This document shows, piece after piece, positions 55,804-64,000 of a stretch of DNA of 64,000 bases. The stretch's first letter is position 1. Each line of letters begins with the position of its first letter. The notes beneath the pieces were generated by a model, which was given only the letters and a program-made list of their open reading frames with translations, was not told the DNA's origin and made no database searches. Source of the stretch: Gemmatimonadaceae bacterium (GTDB lineage: Bacteria > Latescibacterota > UBA2968 > UBA8231); contig JAPOZM010000007.1 in the NCBI GenBank assembly GCA_026706075.1, forward strand, positions 1-64,000. Direction: 5' to 3'. Made by a program: the position numbers and the translations under genes.

Positions 55804-56997
55804 TCAGCCGCCGGCGCCCAGGTGCCGGCCGAACCAGGCCAGGGCCTCGGCCTGGATCTCGGCGTCGTAGCAGTGGTCCTTGTCGGGCCGGTAGTCGCGG
55901 AACCGATCCCCGAGTCCCGCCCACTCGTACCCCGCGCGGATCTGGCGCGCCGCGTCGGCCTGGCCCTCCACCGGGAACAGCTCGTCCCGCTGTCCCGAGA
56001 CGACCATGGCGGCTCCCGGCGCCGACATGACCGTCAGGTCCGGCACGTCGAGGCGGTCCCACACCCCCGGCAGCAGGCAGAAGGTGCCGATGGCGCCGTC
56101 CACGTTGTAGACCTGCTGGTAGTCCCCCGTCGTCATCCAGCCGACGCTTACCGACGCCTTGATGCGTCCGTCCAGGGCGGCGAGCACGTTCGTGCGCCAG
56201 CCGCCGCCTGACAGGCCGGTGCAGCCGATCCGCCCGGCGTCGACCTCCGGCCGTGAGAGCAGGTAGTCGACGCAGCGGCTGTCGTCCCAGTAGTTGACGC
56301 CCATCCAGGTGGTGCCGGCCCAGTTGAGCTGGCGCACGCCGAGGTAGAGGGCCTGCCGCACCCGGCCGTCGAGATCCTCGTACTCCTCCTCGCCCAGGTC
56401 GAAGGGATCGTAGCGGGCGGGGATCCCGAGGCCGCCGGCGTCCAGACCCCGGGGGGCGCGCCCGCCGAAGTGCCAGGCGTCGACGACGATCACCGCGTAC
56501 CCGGCGGCGGCGAAGACCTCGGCGAGGTAGCGGCCGCCGTAGTACTTGCGCCGGTGCTCGACCAGCACGGGATGGTCGCGGCCGCTGTTGACGATGCGGT
56601 CCCTGCCGAAGAGCATCGGCCCGCCCCAGGCGTGGAGGACCACGAGGCCGGGCAGGGGGCCGGGTGCCGCGGACGGGCGCAGGAAGTATCCCTGGAGGCG
56701 GCTCCAGGGGGTGGCAGTGAAGGCGACGCGCTCCACGATCAGGCCGTCGCGCTCCTCCGAGTCGAGCACCTCCGGGCGCAGATTCGCCGGCCCCGGGTCG
56801 CAGTGCAGCCCCTGTAGCAGGCAGCCCCGGGCCTGCTCCCGCCACGTCTCGAAGGAGCCGCCGGGGTGGCGGACCCGCCAGCGCTCGGCGTTCAGGTCGA
56901 GGGGGCGGTGGGCCCGGATGCGCCGCACCGGCTCCTCGAGGCTGCCGTAGTCCCCGCGGGCCGGGCGGGAGAGCGGCAGGTCGCCGAAGCGGCTCAT
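55804..56997 (-). CDS. Alpha/beta hydrolase (acetylxylan esterase/dienelactone hydrolase-like)
   Basis: 'LVVLHAWGGPMLFGRDR', nucleophile elbow 'GCTGLSGGGWRTN', 'QRDELFP', 'KDHCYDAE'. Confidence 0.85.
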   Translation of the reverse strand: MSRFGDLPLSRPARGDYGSLEEPVRRIRAHRPLDLNAERWRVRHPGGSFETWREQARGCLLQGLHCDPGPANLRPEVLDSEERDGLIVERVAFTATPWSRLQGYFLRPSAAPGPLPGLVVLHAWGGPMLFGRDRIVNSGRDHPVLVEHRRKYYGGRYLAEVFAAAGYAVIVVDAWHFGGRAPRGLDAGGLGIPARYDPFDLGEEEYEDLDGRVRQALYLGVRQLNWAGTTWMGVNYWDDSRCVDYLLSRPEVDAGRIGCTGLSGGGWRTNVLAALDGRIKASVSVGWMTTGDYQQVYNVDGAIGTFCLLPGVWDRLDVPDLTVMSAPGAAMVVSGQRDELFPVEGQADAARQIRAGYEWAGLGDRFRDYRPDKDHCYDAEIQAEALAWFGRHLGAGG

Positions 56998-57140
56998 GGG
57001 GTTGCCTCCGGCGGGCAGCTGCGGCGCGCACCTTCCCGCCGATGACGAGGCTCTGGGGTCCGTGCCCTGAGCCCCCCGCGCTTTACGGCCTCTCGCGGCA
57101 AGAGGTATGATAAATTGCCATACCAGGAGGACATGAAGAC

Positions 57141-57383
57141 ATGGGGAAGGCCAAAGTCGCGATCACACTGGACGAGAACATCGTCAGGCATCTGGACTAC
57201 CTGGTCGGTCAGCGCGCATTCAAGAACCGAAGTCAGGTGATTCAGGAAGCCGTAGCTGAAAAACTGGAACGGCTCAGTCGCGGCCGACTGGCCCGGGAAT
57301 GTGCGCATCTGGACCCCGTCGCCGAACAGGAGTTGGCCGAGGAGGGGCTCGCCGAGGACGTGAAGACTTGGCCAGAATACTGA
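57141..57383 (+). CDS. Ribbon-helix-helix antitoxin (MazE/CopG-like)
   Basis: 'KVAITLDENIVRHLDYLVGQRAFKNRSQVIQEAVAEKL' RHH; overlaps the toxin gene. Confidence 0.82.
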   Translation: MGKAKVAITLDENIVRHLDYLVGQRAFKNRSQVIQEAVAEKLERLSRGRLARECAHLDPVAEQELAEEGLAEDVKTWPEY

Positions 57384-57706
57384 GAGGGGACATCCGCTGG
57401 GCGGACCTGAATCCGACCCGGGGCCAGGAGCATGCGGGACATCGTCCGGTTCTCGTCTTGAGTCACGAGGTATTCAACCAGCGCTCCGGTACGGTGATCG
57501 CCATGGCGATTACGAGGCAACGGCCACGAGCGGGTTTTCCACTGACTCTGCCTCTTGCTTCTGAAGATCTGCCCAGGCCATCCTGGGTCAAGGTCGGGCA
57601 GATCCGCACCTTGTCCATAGACCGGATTGGTCGAAGACTGGCGTCGGCATCTCCCGAGGAGTTGGCACGGACAGTCGAAGGGCTGGACGAAATCATCGGC
57701 CCTTGA
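57368..57706 (+). CDS. MazF/PemK-family toxin (TTG start proposed)
   Basis: 'RGDIRWADLNPTRGQEHAGHRPVLVLSHEVFNQRSGTVIAMAITRQ...PSWVKVGQIRTLSIDRIGRRLA'. Confidence 0.9.
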   Translation: MARILRGDIRWADLNPTRGQEHAGHRPVLVLSHEVFNQRSGTVIAMAITRQRPRAGFPLTLPLASEDLPRPSWVKVGQIRTLSIDRIGRRLASASPEELARTVEGLDEIIGP

Positions 57707-57816
57707 TGTTCCACGGCCGGTCATCCGAAGCCGGCGCCTGCGGCAGACGAGAGGAGGGCGCGCCGCCAAGGGCGGGCCACCTTCGCGAGATTGGCAAGCC
57801 ATCGACGAGGGCAGCC

Positions 57817-58566
57817 ATGCGATTTCACCCTCATGAGTGGATCGACCAGGTCCCTTCGACCAACACCCTTCTCCTCGAGCGCATCGGGAGCGGTGCGGGG
57901 GCACCCCCCGGAACGGTGCTGGCCACCGCCGACCAGACCGGTGGCCGCGGGCGGGGCCGGCGCACCTGGGTGTCGCGGCCGGGGAGCGACCTCGCCTGCT
58001 CCTTGGTGCTCGAAGCCGCGGCGGACCCCCGCCGCCTGGGATCGCTGGCCATGGCCGCGGCCCTGGGAGTGGCCGACTGCCTGGACGAGCACGGTCTGAC
58101 GGCGCAGACCAAGTGGCCCAACGACGTGATCGTGGGCCGCCGCAAGATCGCCGGGATCCTGCCCGAGCAGGCGCCGGGGAGGGGTCGGCCGGGGCTGGTG
58201 GTGGTCGGCGTCGGCCTGAACCTCGGCATGAGGCGCGAGGAGGCGGAGGCGATCGATCAGCCGGCCACCTCGGTCCTCGTGGAGACGGGCTCCGCGCCCT
58301 TGCCGCGGGAGGTGCTGCCCCGTCTGCTGCAACGGCTGAAGCCGTGGCTGGAGGCCTGGGGGAGTGGGGGCTTCGCCGCCCTGCGCGGCGGCTGGGAGGA
58401 GCGCTGCGCCGGCCTCGGCGAGCGGGTCACCGTGGTCGACGACGGGGAGCGGCTGAGCGGGGTGCTCGCGGGGTTCGGCGAGGAGGGGCAGTTGCTTCTG
58501 GAGGAGGGTGGCTCGGTGGGCGAGGTCTGGACCGGGAGCTTGGCGCTCGGGCCTTCCACCCGATGA
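57817..58566 (+). CDS. birA: Biotin--[acetyl-CoA-carboxylase] ligase
   Basis: 'VPSTNTLLLERI', 'ATADQTGGRGRGRRTWVS', 'KWPNDVIVGRRKIAGIL', 'VVVGVGLNL'; no N-terminal HTH. Confidence 0.92.
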   Translation: MRFHPHEWIDQVPSTNTLLLERIGSGAGAPPGTVLATADQTGGRGRGRRTWVSRPGSDLACSLVLEAAADPRRLGSLAMAAALGVADCLDEHGLTAQTKWPNDVIVGRRKIAGILPEQAPGRGRPGLVVVGVGLNLGMRREEAEAIDQPATSVLVETGSAPLPREVLPRLLQRLKPWLEAWGSGGFAALRGGWEERCAGLGERVTVVDDGERLSGVLAGFGEEGQLLLEEGGSVGEVWTGSLALGPSTR

Positions 58567-58621
58567 TGATGCGATGCTTTAGCGCGGTATACTTTGGCCA
58601 ACGATTCCGGAGTTGAGGGAC

Positions 58622-59785
58622 TCAGGTGTAATCGATAGTCTCTCCCCCGGCGGCGATATGCAGTGAATTGCCGCTAGTTGAGCGCTCCGTGCGGCCCACG
58701 ACGCGGCCCTCCACGCCAAATCGGGCGGCAATATCGATGATCTCCTGGCTTACCGATGGATCGCAGGCGAGTTCCAGGCGGTGCCCCATATTAAACACGA
58801 TCAGCATTTCGCGCATGCTGCGCCCAGCGCTGGATTGGATAAATTTGAAGATGGCGGGCGGCTCAAAAAGATTGTCCTTGATATACCGGATGTTCTCGCC
58901 AAAGTTCAGACACTTGGTTTGTCCGCCGCCGGAGTTGTGGAACACGGCGGAAATAGATTGACGGAAGCGCTCCAGGACCAGTAGCATGATCGGAGCATAA
59001 GTGCGCGTGGGCGATAGCAGGGCGTCTCCAACCGTCATCTCCGAACCGGGAAGGGCGTCGTCGATATCGGCTGGACCGGTGTAAGCGACTTCGGCGATCT
59101 CAGGAGCGAACGACTCGGGAAACTGCGTGCGGAAACGGCTGTGGAGTAGGTCATGCCGAGCCGAGGTAAACCCATTGGAGCCGATGCCCGAATTGGGGAT
59201 CGACTCGTAGCCAGCCCTGCCGAACGACGCCAAGCCCACCAAGTCGTGACCGGGCTGAACCTTGGCGCAGTCAATAAAATCCGCGCGCAGCATCCGTGTC
59301 GCCAGCGTGGAATCGATAGTGATGGTGCGCACCAGATCGCCTAAGTCGGCCGTTTCCCCGCCACAGGAGACGATCTCTACGCCGTGGGGACGCAGCGATG
59401 CGGCGAAATCGCTATAGCCGCGGATAACCGCCGCTATTACTTCCCCTCCGATAGCGCGCGCATTGCGGCCGATGATGTTCGAAAGCGCAAATGGTCCGAC
59501 AGCGCCAACGCAGAGGAGGTCGTCGAGATTCATCGCCAGCGAGTCCTGCGCCAGGCGTTCGAATACGCGGATGTCGCCGTGGCGTTTATAGTGCAGATAT
59601 GCCAGCGAGGATTTTGTGCCCGCGCCGTCGGCGTGCAGAATGTAGCAATGCTCGGGCGAAGCGCCCAGTACATCGGGTATCGCCTTGCAGAATGCGCCGG
59701 GGAACAGACCGGGATCGACGCCCACTAGAGCGTTGTGAACGTCGAGCTTGTGCGGCGATACGCCGCGGGCCTCATAATCTACCAT
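58622..59785 (-). CDS. purM: Phosphoribosylformylglycinamidine cyclo-ligase, Bacteroidetes-like type
   Basis: 'YEARGVSPHKLDVHNALVGVDPGLFPGAFCKAIPDVLGASPEHCYILHADGAGTKSSLAYLHYK', 'GGETADLGDLVRTI', 'GSNGFTSARHDLL', 'SGGGQTKCLNFGENIRYIKDNLF', 'VFNMGHRLE'. Confidence 0.88.
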   Translation of the reverse strand: MVDYEARGVSPHKLDVHNALVGVDPGLFPGAFCKAIPDVLGASPEHCYILHADGAGTKSSLAYLHYKRHGDIRVFERLAQDSLAMNLDDLLCVGAVGPFALSNIIGRNARAIGGEVIAAVIRGYSDFAASLRPHGVEIVSCGGETADLGDLVRTITIDSTLATRMLRADFIDCAKVQPGHDLVGLASFGRAGYESIPNSGIGSNGFTSARHDLLHSRFRTQFPESFAPEIAEVAYTGPADIDDALPGSEMTVGDALLSPTRTYAPIMLLVLERFRQSISAVFHNSGGGQTKCLNFGENIRYIKDNLFEPPAIFKFIQSSAGRSMREMLIVFNMGHRLELACDPSVSQEIIDIAARFGVEGRVVGRTERSTSGNSLHIAAGGETIDYT

Positions 59786-59883
59786 TCCTGAACGACGACT
59801 ATGTAATGAGTTCGTTGTCCGGCTGAAGCCGCATTTCTGCCTATAGGCTCATGGCGTACGGGTATTTGGCTGCTGATGCTTTA

Positions 59884-59990
59884 CCTGAAGGCGAGAGGGG
59901 GCGCACAGTACGCGCCCCTGTGGCCCTTCAGGAGCCTCGCAGGCGCTGCGGGGCCGGCAGGAGAACCGGAGCACGACTTACCAGAGTAAG
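59884..59990. other. Array of consecutive inverted repeats in the purM leader region
   Basis: CCTGAAGG..GGGGCGC/GCGCCCC..CCTTCAGG (59884-59932); GCCTCGCAG/CTGCGGGGC (59934-59954); CCGG/CCGG (59954-59969); CTTAC-CAGA-GTAAG (59977-59990). Confidence 0.65.
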
Positions 59991-60017
59991 CACAAGTCCT
60001 TAGCACAGCAACTCAAG

Positions 60018-60206
60018 TCAGGCTGAAAACAGCTCTGCCCCCCGGTCCCGGTCGAGGAAGGTTGTCCCCCAGGTCGCGTGCGGGTCGGAACCGGGAATCG
60101 AGATCGTCGCCTCCAGGCGCCGGTGGAGTCCCGGCACGGAGATGAAGGCCCCCTGCTGGGTCGGCGTGTCGTTCAGGCAGAGCACGCCCTGCACACCGAG
60201 CGACAA
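60018..60206 (-). pseudogene. Remnant of a phytanoyl-CoA dioxygenase-like gene
   Basis: 'VQGVLCLNDTPTQQGAFISVPGLHRRLEA' resembles an internal PhyH motif; no intact ORF around it. Confidence 0.5.
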
Positions 60207-60318
60207 CGAACGGTTTTCTTGGAAGACACACTGGACGAATCGAGATGCTCCAAAGACCGATCCTCAGCGAGAAGGAGGAGGCCATGGGGCCAATCTACGA
60301 AGGTCGTGCCTTGAACGG

Positions 60319-61948
60319 TTACAGCCCCCACCACCAGTTGCCCTTGATCAGCAGGATGCTCTGCCCCGGGTCGAGGAAGGTGTTGCCCAGGTCGTCCCCG
60401 GGCCGGAACCGCGGGTCGAGGGCATCGAAGCCGCGGCCTCGGCTCTGCTGCCAGACGAGGAAGAGGGTGCTGCCGGGCCGGAACTCCCAGCGCAGCACCA
60501 GGTTGGAATGCAGGGAGCGGAAGTGGAAGTCGGGATTCCCGTCGAAGCCCGCGTAGGGGAGGAACTCGTAGGACCGTGGGCGGGCCAGCTCCTTGATGGC
60601 CCCGTAGTCGCCGGTGGTCACGAAGGGCTGGGCGTAGAGCTGCAGGCTCAGGGTGGGCGTGAAGGTCCAGTCGCCGCGCACGCTGATGTCCAGGACGCGG
60701 CTGTCGAGCTCTCCGAAGATGAAGCGGTCGGCCTCGCCGTCGCCGTCGTCGTCCTTGTTCCGCAGCCACTGGGCGAAGTTGCGCTGGTAGTTGTAGCTCG
60801 GCCCGATCGTCACCCTGAGCTGGGACATGGGCCTGAACTCGAGACGCACCCAGACCCCCGATTGCAGGTTGTCGCCGGACCGGCTCTCGAAGAGGCTCCA
60901 GCCGAACCGGGCGGTGACGGGCTTTCGGTCATCGCTCCACACACTCAGGTTGATCCGGGTGTCGGACGGGGCGACCATGATCGGTCCGCCGCGGGTGACC
61001 ACCTCGTCGAAGCCCTCGAAGTTGCGGATCACCCGGGCCCAGAAACCCCAGTAGTTGTGCAGCTGGTGCGAGGTGCTGGAGGCGATCCCCCGGAACAGCC
61101 GCACGCGCGCGTAGTTCCAGCGGACCCAGAAGTCGAGGTCAAACCAGGAACGGCGGGCGAACCAGTACGGGTGAAGCTTCTGGTGATAGAGGCCCAGGCC
61201 CGCCTGGATGCGGTTGCGGGGCTTCATCCAGCCCAGGTCGTTGACCTGGAAGTCGGGGGACCGCGCGTCCACGTGGGCCTCGCCGCCGAAGGCGCCTCCC
61301 GACTTCTTGAAGTTCATCAGACCCTCCCAGCCGGTGCCGCGCTCCTCCTCCTGTCCGGTGCGGCTCACGGCGAGGCGGGTGTAGATCCGGTAGGCGTTTT
61401 GCCGCCACTTGAGGTGCAGGTCGCCGGCCCCGACGTAGGCCGGGTCGAAGCCTCGGCCGTTGACCGCCGTGACCTCGGCGCCGGCGGTGGAGTTGGTCAG
61501 GAGGTCCTGCTGCACCCGGCCGACCAGGTAGTTGGTGACCGGTTCGACCTCGACGTGGCGGCGCACCGTGTCGGCCTGCTCGACGAGCACCTCCTCGCGG
61601 CCGGTGACGGCGTTGAGGAGACCGAAGGCCGTGCGTCCCCCCGTCTTCCCGGAGAGCTTGAGGGCGCCGAGGATCGTCGTGTGGTCGGGCCGCTCCAGCT
61701 CCCGGCTGCCGGCGGGAAGGGGGAACCGCGAAGGCGGCCGGCCGATGCGCCGCGAGTGGAACAGACGCGCCTGCCCGGTGACGCCCGTGATGCCCGGGCG
61801 GGGGGACTGGAAGATCTGGATGCCCTCCAGGAAGAAGGGCCGGCGCTCGCGGTGGCGGGTCTCGAAGACGGTCAGGTTGAGCACCGCGGGATCGCCCTCG
61901 ACCTGGCCGAAGTCCGGGGTTGATGGTGGCATTGAGGGAGATGTTGGG
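60319..61948 (-). pseudogene. DUF5916 outer-membrane beta-barrel protein lacking its N-terminal region
   Basis: 'PDFGQVEGDPAVLNLTVFETRHRERRPFFLEGIQIFQS', 'RLFHSRRIGRPP', barrel-like C-term ending 'LLIKGNWWWGL'; no DUF5916 N-terminal domain upstream. Confidence 0.75.
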
Positions 61949-62574
61949 GCAAGCGTCTCAAGCCCATCCCCAGAGTAGTGCGAGATCTCCACGGCGACTA
62001 CTTCGGCCGGGTCCATCTGGTCATTCAGGAACTTAACCACTCTTTGCAGCTCCGGCGGGATCGCGTCGGCTACGAACACCAGGCGGATTCGTCCTGCCTG
62101 GAGGTTGGTCTTGACCACCTTCCAGAACTCCTCCGGCGATTCATGGTCAATGAAATCGCGCAACTGTAGATCGGGATCGTCCCCGGACGCCTCGCATGAC
62201 CCGCGGAAGAGATCCTGGAGTTGGTCAAGCGGCCAGTACGCGACTCCGTTCGCCGCGTACTCGAGCATCTGTCCGACAACCTCCCGGCGCAGTCTCGTAT
62301 CCGAGCTTCGCTTGACCTCGACCAGAGTCGGCACTCCATCCTGATCGAGGAAGAGGTGGTCGAGCGACCACCGGTCACCACCATCGTTCTCGCCGGGAAT
62401 CCCTGCCTCCCGCGAGACCAGCAACCACCGGCGGGGTGCGGTTGGGTCGATGTCATCGCCGCGCAGCAGGTCCGGGAAGCGGGCGAGAAGATCCTGCAAC
62501 TGATCCTCCGAGGAGTACTGCTGCTGATCAAGCGGCTTGAGGTCGCCATCGGCAACCAGGAACATCTTGCCCAC
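61949..62574 (-). CDS. PD-(D/E)XK nuclease-like protein, C-terminally truncated at a junction with the DUF5916 fragment
   Basis: 'SEDQLQDLLARFPDLLRGDDI', 'RWSLDHLFLDQDGVPTLVEVKRSSDTRLRREVVGQMLEYAANGVAYW', 'LQAGRIRLVFVADAIPPELQRVVKFLNDQMDPAEVVAVEI'; GTG at 62574 with AAGGAAG upstream. Confidence 0.68.
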
Positions 62575-63021
62575 GGTGCTGCTTCCTTCCCTGTCAGCCA
62601 GGGTGACCAGGATCGGTGTTGTGTTCGGAGCGCCCCCGAAAACCCGGGTCACGCTGAACCTGCCAGACTCACCGTAACCTAGTGCACGATCGGACAGGCT
62701 CAGACGGTTCCGACGCTGCAAGGATCCCGTATGGTCGAACCAATCCGGAGGGGTACGTTTGGTCCAGGTGAAGGACACCACATGATCGGCAATCACGGAC
62801 ACATCGGCGTCGGCGAGATCGACCCGGAGGACATCGTCGAGGGTTACGACCCCACCGTCTTGCGCGGCCAAACCCCGCGGCAGGTCATCTCGCTGATGGA
62901 CGCGATCGGGGTCGAGCTGGCCAACAGCACCACGCCCGCGCGCTCAGGGAGCATCCGGGAAGGTTCATCGGCGTCTGCAAGATCGATGAATCAAGGGTGA
63001 CCACAGGTGTGACCGACAAGG

Positions 63022-64000
63022 TCACTCGCCCGCTTTCTTCCGGACCGTGGCCCGCACGGTCTCCTCCGCCGGGAAGTCCACCCGCGCCGTCAGCACCGTG
63101 TAGCGGCCGTCGTCGCTGGTGACCGCCGTCTCCAGCCGCCCCCCGTCCACCGAGTACTCCCCGGCGGGCAGCACGTAGGTCACGCGGCCGTCAGGGAAGT
63201 CCTCCTGCAGCCGGTTGGTCACCGTGGCCGTCACCCGGTCGTGCGTCCCGTCGTTGGCCGGATCCCAGGCGACCTCGAGGGGTGAAGGCCCTTCCCGCAG
63301 GAAGGGGATCGGTGCTATGGGGTCGCCGAGGTAGGTCAGCGACGCCACGCGTCCGTCCTCGAAGCGGACGATCCGGAAGCTCTCCTCGTCGTACTTGCCT
63401 GCCCGCACCGTGGGGGTGGCGCCGATGGACTGCACCTTGGGGCCCGGGCCGTGGGCGTCGTGGATCAACTGCACCCGGTGCCGGTCCAGGAAGTCCTCGA
63501 CCGGCGCGTTGGGCTCGTAGGCGTTGATCACCTTGATCCGGGTCTCGGCGCGCGAGGCCAGCAGCGCCTCGGCCCTGGAGAGGTCCACGTGCCAGGCGTG
63601 GCCGAAGTTGAGGATGCACAGGTCCGGGCCGTAGTCGATCATCCCCACCGGATCGCCGTACCAGCGCTCGTGTCCATAGAACTGGTGATTGCCGAAGTTG
63701 ATGGCGTAGGGCATCTGCAGGGCCTGGTGCGCCCCCGAGATGTAGGCCGGGTTCACCGAGTTGCTGATGAGGACCATGTCCGGCGCGATGAGGTTGGCGA
63801 CCTGCGCCAGCCGTCTCTCGAACTCCGCCTGGTACTGTCCCTGCGTGTCCAGGTGTCCGAAGGTCATGAAGACCGGATCGTCCGGGTACTCTCGAACGAC
63901 GTACACGCTCGCGGGGGAGCGCCGCTCCCAACGCCCGCGGGAGCCGGCCAGCCAGACCCACAGATCGTACAGCCCCGGTGGCATGTCCGGCGGCAGGGTC
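63022..64000 (-). CDS. Metallophosphoesterase/phosphodiesterase-like protein (5' end outside window)
   Basis: Open toward right edge; 'FMTFGHLDTQGQYQAEFERRLAQVANLIAPDMVLISNSVNPAYISG', 'INFGNHQFYGHERWYGDPVGMIDYGPDLCILNFGHAWHVD'. Confidence 0.6.
   Translation of the reverse strand, partial: TLPPDMPPGLYDLWVWLAGSRGRWERRSPASVYVVREYPDDPVFMTFGHLDTQGQYQAEFERRLAQVANLIAPDMVLISNSVNPAYISGAHQALQMPYAINFGNHQFYGHERWYGDPVGMIDYGPDLCILNFGHAWHVDLSRAEALLASRAETRIKVINAYEPNAPVEDFLDRHRVQLIHDAHGPGPKVQSIGATPTVRAGKYDEESFRIVRFEDGRVASLTYLGDPIAPIPFLREGPSPLEVAWDPANDGTHDRVTATVTNRLQEDFPDGRVTYVLPAGEYSVDGGRLETAVTSDDGRYTVLTARVDFPAEETVRATVRKKAGE

Noticed and set aside
58622-63021. Integrative mobile element spanning the atypical region
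   Set aside because: No integrase, transposase, tRNA attachment site or matching terminal repeats were recognised; reported only as a mosaic region.

Overview
High-GC bacterial chromosomal window, densely coding on both strands, with many short ATGA/TGATG-style overlaps between consecutive genes. Gene content is mostly catabolic and housekeeping: Gfo/Idh/MocA oxidoreductases, aldo/keto reductases, a mannonate-dehydratase-like enzyme, DUF4091 and DUF2961 (GH172-like) proteins, phytanoyl-CoA dioxygenase, a LarA-like/D-threonine-aldolase-like/alcohol-dehydrogenase operon, a glycosyltransferase cluster, LolD/FtsX-type ABC genes, D-Ala-D-Ala ligase, HtpG, ProA, BirA and PurM. Taxon not determined; the content would fit an uncultivated FCB-type lineage (inference only). 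Main non-routine observations: (1) a likely undescribed structured RNA at about 325-590, made of a TTGACA promoter-like element, two tandem copies of an ~82-nt two-hairpin unit and a strong closing hairpin, lying between two convergent genes; (2) a TPP riboswitch with a readable terminator/antiterminator switch before a TonB-dependent receptor and thiamine pyrophosphokinase, implying regulated outer-membrane uptake of thiamine or a precursor; (3) a mosaic region at 58.6-63.0 kb with a compositionally atypical Bacteroidetes-type purM, a run of hairpins, a PhyH-like remnant, and a truncated DUF5916 barrel joined to a PD-(D/E)XK-like protein; (4) a VapBC45-like toxin-antitoxin locus whose toxin carries a 1-nt frameshift, and a MazEF-like pair; (5) an apparent AUC start codon in an HpcH/HpaI aldolase; (6) a GT2 protein fused to the N-terminal half of a polyprenyl glycosylphosphotransferase; (7) an acidic low-complexity insertion in HtpG. 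All homology calls come from reading the translations; no database search was run.
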